The translations under genes were made by a program, and so were the position numbers. 64,000 bases of DNA, from the NCBI GenBank assembly GCA_938003875.1, contig CALKWO010000337.1:1-64000 (forward strand), given 5' to 3'. Shown here in pieces: positions 1 to 9,481 of this stretch; positions within the stretch are counted from its first letter, which is position 1; each line of letters begins with the position of its first letter. A model generated the notes under the pieces. It worked only from the letters and a program-made list of their open reading frames with translations, had not been told where the DNA came from and searched no databases. The stretch comes from an uncultured bacterium (GTDB lineage: Bacteria; Planctomycetota; Uabimicrobiia; Uabimicrobiales; JABWCH01).

Positions 1-76
1 GTTTTCTTAAAAAACAACCTAAAAAATCAAAATTCTTTCCTTAGAAGCTGCGGAACATAGGACGTACATCATAAAT

Positions 77-703
77 TTACTCTTTTTTCTCAGGGACTTC
101 TTCTTTTAGAGGCGTTTCTTCTTTTATTTCCTCTTTTACAGGCTCTTTTTCTATATTTTCTATTTTTTCATTTTCTTGTTTTTTTAGAGATTCTTCAGGA
201 ACGCTATGCTCTTTTCGTGGTGTTTCAGGTTTTGTTTCCTGATGTGTTTTTTCACTCTCTTGCTGGGTGATTTTTTTATAGTATGCAGCCAAAGGGCAGT
301 ATATTTGGGTAAGAAAAAAATCCCTGTGAGATTTTCTGATAAATAAAATTTGCTCTTGCAGCCATGCTTCCTGGGGAATATAAAGATTACAAAGCCTTTT
401 TACTTCGCCTTCCTGTAAATACTGCGAAGAAATCATAAACAATACAAGGAGAAGAAACAGTGCGTAAACAGGAAAGGATAGAATTCTACGGATCCAGGAT
501 GGTTTTCTTTTTAGCATAAAATATTTGGAAGTATCTTCCTTTGCTGTATTTTCAGGCTGAGGTAGCAATTTTCTTGTATCCGAAGATCGGGGCATTTCTA
601 CTTTGATAGAACGGTTGCAAGCAGGGCATTTCCCTGTATCCCCTACCCTATCTTCAGGGGCTAATAAAACATTCCCACAAGCGCAACGAATTTTGATTGG
701 CAT
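77..703 (-). CDS. Membrane-anchored zinc-ribbon protein, unknown function
   Basis: I do not recognise a family for the whole 208-residue protein. The N-terminus holds a compact zinc ribbon (C7, C9, C26, C29; spacing CxC-x16-CxxC), followed by a basic stretch and one predicted membrane helix at about residues 74-93. The last 60 residues are a Lys/Glu/Pro-rich tail, probably disordered. The ribbon would face the cytoplasm by the positive-inside rule. The gene starts 12 nt after the stop codon of the dynamin-like gene, and that stop (TAA, complement of 715-717) lies inside its Shine-Dalgarno stretch TTAAGGAA, so the two are very probably co-translated. A role as membrane anchor or partner of the GTPase is inference only. 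The same ribbon pattern recurs in the protein at 31027-32646. Confidence 0.8.
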   Translation of the reverse strand: MPIKIRCACGNVLLAPEDRVGDTGKCPACNRSIKVEMPRSSDTRKLLPQPENTAKEDTSKYFMLKRKPSWIRRILSFPVYALFLLLVLFMISSQYLQEGEVKRLCNLYIPQEAWLQEQILFIRKSHRDFFLTQIYCPLAAYYKKITQQESEKTHQETKPETPRKEHSVPEESLKKQENEKIENIEKEPVKEEIKEETPLKEEVPEKKE

Positions 704-714
704 TTTACTATTCC

Positions 715-3327
715 TTAATCATCTTCATTTTTTGGCAAGCTAATACCTGATACTAAATCTTTGATCTGATGTGTCTGTAACTGTATTTTTTGCTGGTATT
801 CTGTAATTTTGGAATTGCGTTGTGTTACCTTGACTTCCAGATCTTCTTTGGCAACGTCTTTGAGAACGGCAAATTTTTCTTTTAGAGAATCTTCCATTTG
901 TTCGAACAAAGCACGTTCATAAGATTTGCCTCTTCTCTCCATAGCTTTGCGTTCTTCAAAAATTTTGGAAGCAATGACATCATGACGGCCCAAGAGTCCA
1001 ACCAGTTGTTCTCTTCCTTTGGCGATCTTTTCGCTGAGTTCGTCCCATCCTTCATCTCTCAAAGTCTGGAAAGCAATGGCAACATGTTTTTTGTAGTTTT
1101 CTGTAAGGTATTCCACCAAAATGGTCTGTTTTTTACGGCACTGCTCTTGAGCATCACAAGGCATACCAGCTACAAAATTGAGCCTTTCATTATAGACACC
1201 CACTTCATCGAGCTTCTTGATTGCCATTTCTGCCATAACCTCGCAGGCCTCATTCAGTCTAGCTTTCAAGCCATCCATAAACTTGACAAACATGGTATGT
1301 GGCTGGATATAAAGGTTCAGGTTGAATTGGCTTAAAATATCTTCAATATGGTCTATATATCCTTCGTTGTCTATAGTTCTGCATAGAACCTGTATGTGGT
1401 GAGCTACAAGGCCGACGAGAACATCCAGAAATTTTTCTCTCAGGAGCTTGTTTACATCCTTAATCACTGCCAGCTCAATTTCGTGGGATAGTACTTTGGA
1501 TCTTCCTGCTGTATAGTTGCTGATGACTCTAGCTCTCTGATAGACATCAATATTAGGAAATACATCCTTGACAAGGTATGTTAGAATATCAATAGGTCTT
1601 TGGGGAACCATTTCGGGAACGGTATCCTCTTGTTCCAGTAAATCGGGTTCTTCTTCAAAGATAACCGATTCTTCTGTTCCTCCTGGGACATCCAACTCTT
1701 TGGGGCTTTTGCCTTTTCTATTTTTTCCTGGAGCAGGGGAGACAGAAGGCGTATTGGCAAAATTCTTTTGGGATTTGCTCTTGGCTTTAGATTTCAAGCC
1801 GAGCTTGTATAGCATTTTGGCAATAGGGCCTTCAGGAAGCTCTTCTAGCTTTCCTTTTTCATAAATGATTACTTTTCCCTCGGTTGTTTCAATGAGTTTT
1901 TCCAGACTGTCCTGGAGACTATCCGCGAATTCATCCAGCCTGGATTCTATACCATGTACATTTTCTTTAAAGCTGGCCAATGCTGCTTCACATCTACCTA
2001 AATCAGGGCTTTCAAAAACAGAAATATCCGCATTGCCTTCTTTGAGGTTAATAACGATTTCTTCCAGCCTTTTGTTCATGGCTTTTGTGAAATCGGTCAG
2101 GGTATCGGCATGATTTTTCAAAGCCAGCATAGGCAGGCTATTTTCACAATAGTATTCGAGGAATTCCTTGAGCTGCACTATTCCCATTTCTGTTAAAAGA
2201 CGGTTGCCATATTTGTGCTTCAGATCTTTATAGTTGCTGATAGCCCAATCTTGCTGATTTTTTCTGTATCTGGAATCAATATCTACGCCCTCTTTTTCTT
2301 CCATATTCATCAGCGCAGGCAATGCCGAAATACGGAAAATATTCTTGCTTTGAAAATGATAGTCATTGAGAAGCTCTCTTACTGCTTTCTCTGCTCCTGG
2401 ATGGTCTGTATCATGCCATTTATTAAATACAAAGAAGCATTTTTGCTGGATATCATAAAGTTTGGAAGCAATATGGGTCAGCAGCTCTTGCTCCCCTTCG
2501 GTAAAGCTAGGCTTCTGGGCATCTTTTATAAAGAGTACGGCATCTGCTTCTTCTGCTATGAATTTATAGGAAAATTGTCTGTGCGCCAGGTTAGGCACAT
2601 CCATACCAGGTAAATCCACCAACTGGATAGGATAGGTAAGGTTTCTTCCTGGAATAGAAATAGAAATGGATCGCAAGCTGCGAGATGCTTTGGGATCTTT
2701 GATCGCTGCCAGTGCTGTGTTTATACTATTGATAGCAGGAAGGCGATATCCTGGGTCTAATGTTCTGAAAATCTGAACAGCTTCCTGAAGCTCTTTGATA
2801 AAATGGTCGTTCGTGGCACTTGTTCCTCCTCTGATAGGCTGTTTCAAAACAGGAATAGCGACTTCATTGACCCATGCAGAAAAACCACTGGGCGTGAGGT
2901 CATTGAAATTGGGTTTTTCTAAAGGAGTTTTGGCATTGATCTGCTCAATGCTCCACCTTAAGGCTGCAAGAAAATCGGCAGGAGTGATAGCATCTGCCCT
3001 GACATAGCAACTTTCTGTATAACCAGGGATAAGTTTGATAATGGTAGGTACCTGGGTAGTGATATCTGCTGCTGTAGGCAATTCGATTTCATAAAGACCA
3101 CGATCAAAGAAAAGAGATTTGAGTACAGTAGTCTTCCCTGTACTATAGCTTCCTACAACGGCAACTTTATAAAAGCCCTGCGCACTGGCAAAATACTTTT
3201 CTTCTTCTTCCAATGTCTGGGCTAACTTGACCGTGCCAAATTCTGGTAATTCCGTTACAATTTCATTGTATGTTTTACTTACTTCATTGAAAATTTCCGA
3301 AAGTTTCGCTCTTTTGTCTTCTCTCAT
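715..3327 (-). CDS. Dynamin-like GTPase
   Basis: This 870-residue protein is a bacterial dynamin-superfamily GTPase. The P-loop GSYSTGKT lies at residues 59-66, the G3 motif DLPG at about 237, and a G4-like NKWHD near 299. Long helical regions follow on both sides of a low-complexity linker at about 505-575 (Lys/Ser/Pro then Glu-rich). Known bacterial dynamins bind and remodel membranes; the specific task here cannot be read from sequence. The start has a good ribosome site (AGGAAAG). A small zinc-ribbon membrane protein follows in the same transcription unit. No classical paddle or transmembrane hairpin is obvious, so membrane contact may depend on the partner protein. Family assignment is firm. 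Confidence 0.9.
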   Translation of the reverse strand: MREDKRAKLSEIFNEVSKTYNEIVTELPEFGTVKLAQTLEEEEKYFASAQGFYKVAVVGSYSTGKTTVLKSLFFDRGLYEIELPTAADITTQVPTIIKLIPGYTESCYVRADAITPADFLAALRWSIEQINAKTPLEKPNFNDLTPSGFSAWVNEVAIPVLKQPIRGGTSATNDHFIKELQEAVQIFRTLDPGYRLPAINSINTALAAIKDPKASRSLRSISISIPGRNLTYPIQLVDLPGMDVPNLAHRQFSYKFIAEEADAVLFIKDAQKPSFTEGEQELLTHIASKLYDIQQKCFFVFNKWHDTDHPGAEKAVRELLNDYHFQSKNIFRISALPALMNMEEKEGVDIDSRYRKNQQDWAISNYKDLKHKYGNRLLTEMGIVQLKEFLEYYCENSLPMLALKNHADTLTDFTKAMNKRLEEIVINLKEGNADISVFESPDLGRCEAALASFKENVHGIESRLDEFADSLQDSLEKLIETTEGKVIIYEKGKLEELPEGPIAKMLYKLGLKSKAKSKSQKNFANTPSVSPAPGKNRKGKSPKELDVPGGTEESVIFEEEPDLLEQEDTVPEMVPQRPIDILTYLVKDVFPNIDVYQRARVISNYTAGRSKVLSHEIELAVIKDVNKLLREKFLDVLVGLVAHHIQVLCRTIDNEGYIDHIEDILSQFNLNLYIQPHTMFVKFMDGLKARLNEACEVMAEMAIKKLDEVGVYNERLNFVAGMPCDAQEQCRKKQTILVEYLTENYKKHVAIAFQTLRDEGWDELSEKIAKGREQLVGLLGRHDVIASKIFEERKAMERRGKSYERALFEQMEDSLKEKFAVLKDVAKEDLEVKVTQRNSKITEYQQKIQLQTHQIKDLVSGISLPKNEDD

Positions 3328-3665
3328 ATTCTTTCCTCACCCAAACAGGCCTTATTTTTGTACTACAATTTTTCAAAAATTTTATCAAGAGCAGCAAAAG
3401 AAAGCAAGCAAAATTCTTGCTTGTTTATCATTATAGAAAAAAAGAGGGATTCCCTATAAAAAATATTTGACAAAAAAACTTCCTTATGATAAGTTAAGAT
3501 GGAAAGGTTGTGTTGGTAATTGTGTTACCATCCGCTAAGCCTCAAAAATACAAGAGGTTTCTCGATGAGGAAAATGCAGAAAAATTTTTTGGTATATCTC
3601 GAATTAGAGATCTGCTTTGTGAAAATTTCTGATTTAAAAACTTTATTTCACGGAGGGAAAGGCAA
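3328..3665 (+). other. 338-bp intergenic region, probable porin promoter and leader
   Basis: No gene is visible between the divergent dynamin and porin genes. A TTGACA box lies at 3467-3472, but the -10 candidates are poor: TATGAT at 3485 is too close and TAAGTT at 3490 is weak. Downstream, the segment can form small hairpins: TGGTAA/TTACCA near 3514-3530 and ATCTC/GAGAT near 3598-3613. A strong Shine-Dalgarno ACGGAGGG sits just before the porin start. A long structured 5' leader is plausible; I do not recognise a riboswitch class. Confidence 0.4.
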
Positions 3666-5090
3666 ATGAGGAATTGCATTTATCTCGTGTTGATCTGTGC
3701 AATCGTATTTTCTGTTACATTACAAGCTCAAACTTCTGAAGACCGTCTTCAGAAACTAGAAAAACTTTGCGAACAACAAGAAGCTCAAATCCAGAAATTG
3801 CAGGAACGTTTAGGTGTCATGCAAGACGAATCTTCTTATAAACAATATACAGAAAAAATCGTCAAAGAATACCTGAAAGAGCCTGTTGCAGAAGAAGATG
3901 GAACTGGCATCACCGCTGGTTATGACAATGGCTTCTTCGTACGTGCAGCCGAAGGCAATTTAGAATTGAAGCTAAGTGGTTATCTACAGGCTGGTTTAGG
4001 CATTTTCGAAAATGATACCCCTGTCAACAATTCTTTCTATCTTAATGGTGTATATCTGACTTTTGATATGTATCTTCTGAAGGATTGGCATTCTCGCATC
4101 CAGATTGATTTTGCAGATACTAATAACAGATTTGGAGGCGGTGCTTATAACGTCCGTCTGAGAGATGCTTACATCGAATACATTGGCTTACCTGAACTGA
4201 GCGTTCGCGTTGGTCAGACCCATGTTCCTTTCACAATGCAAGGACAATATGGCGAAAACGAAGGAATGACCATTGCATCTGAGCCTTTCATCGGTGGATG
4301 GAGCCACGGTCGTGACATTGGTCTTATGCTCCATGGTGTCATTGCTGACAAGGTTGGCTATGCTGCTGGTCTTTTCAATGGAAGCGGAGCCAATGCAGGA
4401 AATGCTGATGATGATTTCTTGATGGCAGCCCAAATGCGTTTCTACTATTGCGGTTATGCCCAGAATCCTAACAATTTTATTCATATTGGTTTATTACGCA
4501 ATAGAGAACAAAACCTGGATGGAGTAGGTTTAGTAAATGCATCTGGAGTAGGCTTTTTCCCTGGCAATATTACTCAGGATGGTCTGACTCAAGGCTGGCG
4601 CAATGCAGTAGACGTTGCTTTCCGTTTTGACAGAGATTTGGAAGGTGGACACAACGTTCGCGTCGAAAGCGAATTCATGTATTCTGCATGGCAGAGAGAT
4701 TACAGCAGCAAACCTGGCGATTTCAATCCTACAGGCGTAGGCAGAAGAAGCTGGCTGGAAGGCTTTGGCTGGACATTCGGATTTACCTATCGTCATTGCA
4801 TCAAACCCGAAGTCAAAGATTCTGGTATCGTTGCTGGATTTGTTTTCTCCTATACCGATCTGGACAACAAAGATACCAAAAGAGTTGGCGTAAACGACAA
4901 CATTCCTGGACAAAGAGCCTGGTCTTATACCTTCATCGTTGGCTACAATTTCAACAAACATATTGCTGTAGCCTTCAACTGGGTAATGTTAGATCTGGAC
5001 AACAAAGTATACTATGGAACAGCTAAGGCTGATGGCGGATCTGGCGATCTGGAGCATGCCTGGTTCTTCCAGATTACTTCTCAATGGTAA
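3666..5090 (+). CDS. Phosphate-selective porin O/P family outer-membrane protein
   Basis: This 474-residue protein has a signal peptide (about residues 1-21, cleavage after LQA), a short trimeric coiled coil (about 24-52) and then an alternating beta-rich segment typical of OprO/OprP-type porins, ending in an aromatic-containing terminus (ITSQW) as expected for BAM-dependent insertion. The layout of signal peptide, N-terminal coiled coil and barrel matches planctomycete and proteobacterial relatives. Substrate specificity is not visible; phosphate or polyphosphate is only the name of the family. The gene is monocistronic: a leader lies upstream and a strong intrinsic terminator at 5154-5184. 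Its codon use looks more GC-rich and regular than its neighbours, which suggests high expression (inference). Confidence 0.85.
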   Translation: MRNCIYLVLICAIVFSVTLQAQTSEDRLQKLEKLCEQQEAQIQKLQERLGVMQDESSYKQYTEKIVKEYLKEPVAEEDGTGITAGYDNGFFVRAAEGNLELKLSGYLQAGLGIFENDTPVNNSFYLNGVYLTFDMYLLKDWHSRIQIDFADTNNRFGGGAYNVRLRDAYIEYIGLPELSVRVGQTHVPFTMQGQYGENEGMTIASEPFIGGWSHGRDIGLMLHGVIADKVGYAAGLFNGSGANAGNADDDFLMAAQMRFYYCGYAQNPNNFIHIGLLRNREQNLDGVGLVNASGVGFFPGNITQDGLTQGWRNAVDVAFRFDRDLEGGHNVRVESEFMYSAWQRDYSSKPGDFNPTGVGRRSWLEGFGWTFGFTYRHCIKPEVKDSGIVAGFVFSYTDLDNKDTKRVGVNDNIPGQRAWSYTFIVGYNFNKHIAVAFNWVMLDLDNKVYYGTAKADGGSGDLEHAWFFQITSQW

Positions 5091-5153
5091 TCCTTTGTTA
5101 AAAGTATCAAATTTCAGGCATGTTAAGGGATTTTGCATCATTGCCTGACTCAA

Positions 5154-5184
5154 AAAACTCTCCTGTCATGGGAGAGTTTTTTTT
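5154..5184 (+). terminator. Intrinsic terminator of the porin gene
   Basis: A perfect stem ACTCTCC/GGAGAGT with a short loop is followed by eight T residues on the plus strand, about 65 nt after the porin stop. The next gene starts 15 nt after the T tract. Confidence 0.85.
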
Positions 5185-5198
5185 ATGGGAACTAAATC

Positions 5199-5909
5199 AT
5201 GGGCCATCCTCTTTTTTTTATTTCTGATATTCACCTGGACAAAAAAGAGCCAGAGAGAATTCAGCATTTTATAGAATTTTTAGACTTTACCGAACAGCAG
5301 AATGCAGTGGTGTATATTCTGGGCGATCTGTTCAACTTTTGGGTAGGCGATGCCCAGGCGCAGTGGAACATATACCAGCCGCTTCTCCACGCCATGAAAC
5401 AGAGATCCAGGCAAAAAAAACTTTTTTTTCTGCCTGGAAACAGAGATTTTCTTTTTGCTTCCTATTGGCAACGAAATAAGGGAAAAGTTCTACAAGAAAA
5501 GACAATCCTTTCTCTTCAAGGACAACGTTTGCTGCTCTCTCATGGCGATATTCTTTGTACAAAAGACATTGCCTATCAAAAGATTCGCTCTATTCTCAGA
5601 AAAAAAATCATCTACCTCCTCAGTCGCTTTTTGCCTGGTTTTGTTTGCTTGAGAATGGGACAGAATTTACGCAAAGCAAGCAAATCTTCCATCAAGAAAA
5701 AAGATTACAGCTTTCTGAAGCCTGACATTGCGTTCGCAGAAAAGCTTCTTGAGGAAAATCGCTGCGATATTCTGCTTTGTGGACACTTCCATTCCAACTG
5801 CATCCATCCCTTTGGCTCTAAAAAACTCCGTATTTTACCAGAATGCACAGGAAATATCTTACATTATCTCGCATGGCAAAAAGAGGAATGGACAGAAAAC
5901 ACCTTTTAG
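5199..5909 (+). CDS. lpxH: UDP-2,3-diacylglucosamine hydrolase-like phosphoesterase
   Basis: This is a calcineurin-like metallophosphoesterase of 236 residues, the normal length for LpxH, which removes UMP from UDP-2,3-diacylglucosamine in lipid A synthesis. All metal-site motifs are present: SDIH at 9-12, GDLFNFW at 42-48, GNRD at 80-83, SHGD at 114-117 and GHFH at about 194. The FNFW stretch after the first GD is typical of LpxH and its close relatives. It lies 10 nt before a secreted prenyltransferase-repeat gene, probably in the same transcript. Other lipid A genes are not nearby, so the exact substrate is inferred. LpxH2 or a related UDP-sugar hydrolase is the main alternative. Confidence 0.75.
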   Translation: MGHPLFFISDIHLDKKEPERIQHFIEFLDFTEQQNAVVYILGDLFNFWVGDAQAQWNIYQPLLHAMKQRSRQKKLFFLPGNRDFLFASYWQRNKGKVLQEKTILSLQGQRLLLSHGDILCTKDIAYQKIRSILRKKIIYLLSRFLPGFVCLRMGQNLRKASKSSIKKKDYSFLKPDIAFAEKLLEENRCDILLCGHFHSNCIHPFGSKKLRILPECTGNILHYLAWQKEEWTENTF

Positions 5910-5919
5910 GAAAAATATC

Positions 5920-7020
5920 ATGAAAACAGCATTTATGATTTTTTTATGCTTTTTAGTTACTATATCTTTTGCTCCAGCAGAACCAAAAGGGACTTTGACT
6001 GAAGGAACCAAAAAGGCTGTAAATGCAGCCATGGATAAAGGGATTCGTTTTTTACGTAATAGTTTGAATAAAGAAGGCCATCTGGGCGATCCTGCTCTTA
6101 CAGCACTGGTTTTAACAGCTTTTTTTTCCAGCACCAGGAAATATGGCCCAGAAGATGGCCCTTGGGTAAGAAAAGGAATAGAATACCTTATTCAATGCCA
6201 GAAGGAAGATGGCGGAATCTATGTAGATCAGCTCAGGAACTACTATACCTCTGTTGCTCTCATGGCTCTCACAGCACATCCTGATGTTGCAAGGCAACAT
6301 AAGGATGCCATTGAAAAGGCAAAGCAATTTTTGCTAAAACTACAATGCGATGAGGAAGAAGGATATACACCAGAAAAAGATAAATTCTATGGCGGTTTTG
6401 GATATGGAAGTTCCGAAAGGCCAGATCTATCGAATACACAGTATGCGTTGGAAGCCTTGAAAGCAGCAGGTTTGCCAGAATCTGACCCTGCCTTCCAGAA
6501 AGCCGTTGTCTTTTTGCAAAGATGCCAGAACAGAAGCGAAAGCAACGATCAGGCATGGGCAGGGAATGATGGCGGTTTTGTTTACTATCCAGGTTCCAGC
6601 GCAGGCGGAGAGGAAAAATCTGCTGATGGCAATATGGCATATCGTTCTTATGGAAGCATGACTTACGCTGGGATCAAAAGTTACATTTATGCTAATCTTA
6701 CCAAAGATGACCCCAGGCTCAAGGCAGCCATAGAATGGATTCGGAAAAACTATGATCTTTCCCAGAATCCAGGAGCTGGACAGCAGGGGCTATACTACTA
6801 TTATCATACATTTGCCAAAACCATGCTTCTTTTGAATCTCCCTCTCTTGGAAGATTCTGATGGCGCAGTCCACAATTGGAGAGAAGATCTGGCTCAGACC
6901 CTTCTTTCCCGCCAAAAAACTGATGGCTCTTGGAAAAATGAAAATTCCAGATGGTGGGAATCCGACCCTCGCCTGGTAACTGCCTATTCTATAATCTGCC
7001 TTTCGTTTTGTTTAAAGTAG
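5920..7020 (+). CDS. Secreted prenyltransferase/squalene-cyclase-like repeat protein
   Basis: I place the start at ATG 5920, which gives a clear signal peptide (about residues 1-20) directly at the N-terminus; the reading frame stays open further upstream but overlaps the previous gene. The 366-residue product contains several alpha-alpha-barrel repeats of the prenyltransferase/terpene-cyclase fold (recurrent motifs such as QKEDGG, QNR..DQAWAGNDGGF and RQKTDGSWKNE). Such secreted proteins are frequent in planctomycetes and their function is unknown. The DxDD motif of squalene-hopene cyclases is absent, so cyclase activity is unlikely. Export to the periplasm is expected. It follows the lpxH-like gene by 10 nt. 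Confidence 0.8.
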   Translation: MKTAFMIFLCFLVTISFAPAEPKGTLTEGTKKAVNAAMDKGIRFLRNSLNKEGHLGDPALTALVLTAFFSSTRKYGPEDGPWVRKGIEYLIQCQKEDGGIYVDQLRNYYTSVALMALTAHPDVARQHKDAIEKAKQFLLKLQCDEEEGYTPEKDKFYGGFGYGSSERPDLSNTQYALEALKAAGLPESDPAFQKAVVFLQRCQNRSESNDQAWAGNDGGFVYYPGSSAGGEEKSADGNMAYRSYGSMTYAGIKSYIYANLTKDDPRLKAAIEWIRKNYDLSQNPGAGQQGLYYYYHTFAKTMLLLNLPLLEDSDGAVHNWREDLAQTLLSRQKTDGSWKNENSRWWESDPRLVTAYSIICLSFCLK

Positions 7021-7123
7021 ATTCTGTGTGCCAGGCATGAGACAAAAGTCTTTTGACAAAATAAAAAAAGAACCAATGTAAAAACCTACTGTTGCAAGGG
7101 GTGTTACCGCATTCCTGGAAACA

Positions 7124-7198
7124 AAAGACGCAGGGACTGCGCTGGTGTCAGACTTTTGAGCAGACATGACTTTTTTGGCGCAACCCTGCGGCTACAAA
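7124..7198 (-). repeat. R2 palindromic repeat, subtype I (copy 1)
   Basis: Imperfect inverted repeat with the ends AAAGACGCAGGG and CCCTGCGGCTACA. The reverse complement is almost identical over its whole length to copies at 34821 and 58659. It sits between the convergent prenyltransferase-repeat and ammonia-lyase genes. Confidence 0.8.
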
Positions 7199-7233
7199 CT
7201 ATTGCTTCTGTGTAATCTACGGATAAAAAAAAT

Positions 7234-9234
7234 TTACCAGGAACTCTGTGTCTCTGCCAGTGCTAAGAATTTTTCTTCTTGTATTGCTTTGAAAAATTCC
7301 TGTATAATGGGATACCAGACTCCATCTGATTGAAAGAAGGGAATGCCTTTTAGGTTCAGGACAGGAGATTCTATGGTGTACTCGGAAAGCATTTTCTGGA
7401 AGCGTTGTGCCAGATTTCCTGGCTCTAAGAGTCTGAAAAAAAGAGCCTGATGGCAGACCATGAACTCTATGGCTACTACAAAAGTAGAATTTTCTAAAAT
7501 ATCTTTGCACTTTCTGGCTGCTATAGTTGCCATGCTCACATGGTCTTCTGTATTTCCGCTGGTGGGGATTGAGTCTACTGTGGCAGGATGAGAGAGGACT
7601 TTGTTTTCTGAAACCAGGGATGCTGCTGTATATTGGGGGATCATAAATCCTGAATTCAATCCAGCATCTTTTGCTAAAAAAGCTGGCAGTCCATTGCTAT
7701 GCTTTGGGTCCACAAGATGGGCTATACGTCTTTCGCTTATGCTCGCTATTTCACAAAGGGCAATGGCGAGATAGTCCATAACCATTCCTACTGGCTCACC
7801 ATGAAAGTTCCCTCCTGAAACGACGGATTGGGCGCATAGTTCAGGATTGTTCTTCAGCCAGCTTTCATAGGCATCAATTTCATGTTTTGGCATCTCAGGG
7901 GGAAAAATCAAAGGATTGTCTGTGGCGGAATTGATTTCCTGAGAAACTACTTCCCGTGCGTGTTCCCATGCACGCCATGCACAGGCAAGAACCTGAGAAG
8001 CACACCGAAACGAGTAGTCATCTTGTGTAGGGCATAGAGCTGGTACGGACTTTTTCAAAGACTCCAGCAATTGGCGAAGTTCCAGACATATTTCTATAGA
8101 ATAAGCCTGGCTTGTTATTGCCGACTCTATGCTTCTGACTATACTATCTCTTGTTTTTTTAGCCTCTTGTAAGGCCTTTTGGTTATGAGAAATTTCCCAT
8201 GGTTTTGCTTCTGCCAGATTTTTTCTGTATTCTTCCAGGCAAAGAGATATTGTATTCCAGAGGTTCTGTAATCCTAGATTCGACAATTTTTCCTGTATAG
8301 AATAAAGTATCCCTGCATTCAGAGGACTGGAAAGTAAAGTGCTTCCATGGAGATAAGCTCTAAGCCTTCTCGCTACTTCGGGCTGGTATGCCAGAGGCCT
8401 TGCATTGTGTATGCGTTCATCTAAAGAAGTGGCTACCCCTTGTGCAGCCTCCATGCTTAAGGCTGTAGCCATCTCTGAGCTATGCAAGAGGACAAAAGAA
8501 TCATACAGCGTCAGGCAGGCAATGGCAGACATGACCTGTGTGCCATTATTCAATGCCAGGCCTTCTTTATAGGAAAGCTCTATCGCAGAATAGCCCCACT
8601 TTTGTAATTCTTCTGGAGTAGAACAAAAGTATTTTTCCTCTTGCTGGAAATCCCTCTTTTTATTCCATAGAGAAAAAAGCCCTTGGGGGTCGCCTATGAC
8701 AACGAGGGCTATGTGGGAAAGGGGCGAGAGATCTCCGCTTGCCCCTACACTTCCTTTGCAAGGAACAAAAGGACAGATTCCAAGGTTTAGCATTTGTACC
8801 AGAGCATCTATGATTTCCATGCGTACACCTGAATTCCCTTTTAAAAGCGTATTAGCTCTCAAGAGGATACAAGCGCGTATAATTTCTTGAGAAAGAGGCT
8901 TCCCAACACCACAGGCGTGGCTGCGAATCAAATTTTTCTGGAGCTGCTTTATTTTTTCTTTAGGTATAATGCAATCTCTCAACGCACCAAAGCCTGTATT
9001 GATACCATAGGCTACAATATCTTGATTTACAAGAACATCGATCAGGGTACGGCAATGCAGTACTTTTTTTCTGGCATCTTCAGAGCAAAAAACTTTGGCT
9101 CCCCATCGGGCTACAGCAATAACCTCTTCTATAGTTAAAGAATGGCCTTGGAGTATCACTTCCTGAATTTCTTGAGGTATTTTTTTCATAATTTTATAAC
9201 TCATCAGTTTATAGTAAATTTTTATATCTTTCAA
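7234..9234 (-). CDS. hutH: Histidine ammonia-lyase-like MIO enzyme with large insertion
   Basis: This belongs to the aromatic amino acid lyase family, which uses an autocatalytic MIO cofactor formed from Ala-Ser-Gly (residues 165-167 in GSVGASGDLSPLSH). The active-site set is complete: Y76 (YGINTGFG), H106, N230, Y407 and R410 (QDDYSFR), F477 (SGGNFHGEP) and E at about 548 (NTEDHVSM). That supports ammonia-lyase or aminomutase activity. At 666 residues it is some 150 longer than usual HutH. About 85-90 extra residues lie at 300-395, just before QDDYSFR, and about 20 at 445-468. The start is uncertain: TTG at 9234, ATG at 9204 or ATG at 9189 (MKKIP, which fits family N-termini best). No other hut gene is nearby, so phenylalanine, tyrosine or histidine could be the substrate. 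Confidence 0.85.
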   Translation of the reverse strand: MKDIKIYYKLMSYKIMKKIPQEIQEVILQGHSLTIEEVIAVARWGAKVFCSEDARKKVLHCRTLIDVLVNQDIVAYGINTGFGALRDCIIPKEKIKQLQKNLIRSHACGVGKPLSQEIIRACILLRANTLLKGNSGVRMEIIDALVQMLNLGICPFVPCKGSVGASGDLSPLSHIALVVIGDPQGLFSLWNKKRDFQQEEKYFCSTPEELQKWGYSAIELSYKEGLALNNGTQVMSAIACLTLYDSFVLLHSSEMATALSMEAAQGVATSLDERIHNARPLAYQPEVARRLRAYLHGSTLLSSPLNAGILYSIQEKLSNLGLQNLWNTISLCLEEYRKNLAEAKPWEISHNQKALQEAKKTRDSIVRSIESAITSQAYSIEICLELRQLLESLKKSVPALCPTQDDYSFRCASQVLACAWRAWEHAREVVSQEINSATDNPLIFPPEMPKHEIDAYESWLKNNPELCAQSVVSGGNFHGEPVGMVMDYLAIALCEIASISERRIAHLVDPKHSNGLPAFLAKDAGLNSGFMIPQYTAASLVSENKVLSHPATVDSIPTSGNTEDHVSMATIAARKCKDILENSTFVVAIEFMVCHQALFFRLLEPGNLAQRFQKMLSEYTIESPVLNLKGIPFFQSDGVWYPIIQEFFKAIQEEKFLALAETQSSW

Positions 9235-9333
9235 TATTTGTAATTTTATATTAATTTTAATTCATATTAATTTTAATTCATAGGAAATTATAGTTTTAGT
9301 GATAAATGCACTTTAGGCTATATTCCAATCTTA

Positions 9334-9375
9334 GCCCCGAAGGGACAAAATATAATAGCAGGGCAACGCCCCTGG
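9334..9375 (+). repeat. R3 double-palindrome repeat
   Basis: Two small hairpins, GCCCC-GA-AGGGaC and GGGC-AAC-GCCC, are joined by an A/T-rich linker (AAAATATAATAGCA). An inverted full copy lies at 34904-34950. Partial copies lie near 28231-28256 (TATAGGCCTTTTAGGCC in complement), 33285-33311 (GCAACGCCCTGGCTAG) and 34787-34800. Confidence 0.65.
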
Positions 9376-9481
9376 TATTTTAAAATTTTTTGATTCATTT
9401 TTCAAGGAATTTATTTTTAAAGCCAACGTATTTCTATAGACAAAAGAGTTTAAGATAAATCCAAAACAAAATCTTCTTTCC

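Noticed and set aside
7053..7081. TTGACA followed 17 nt later by ATGTAA
   Set aside because: No plus-strand gene lies downstream; the region is between convergent genes and contains an R2 repeat.
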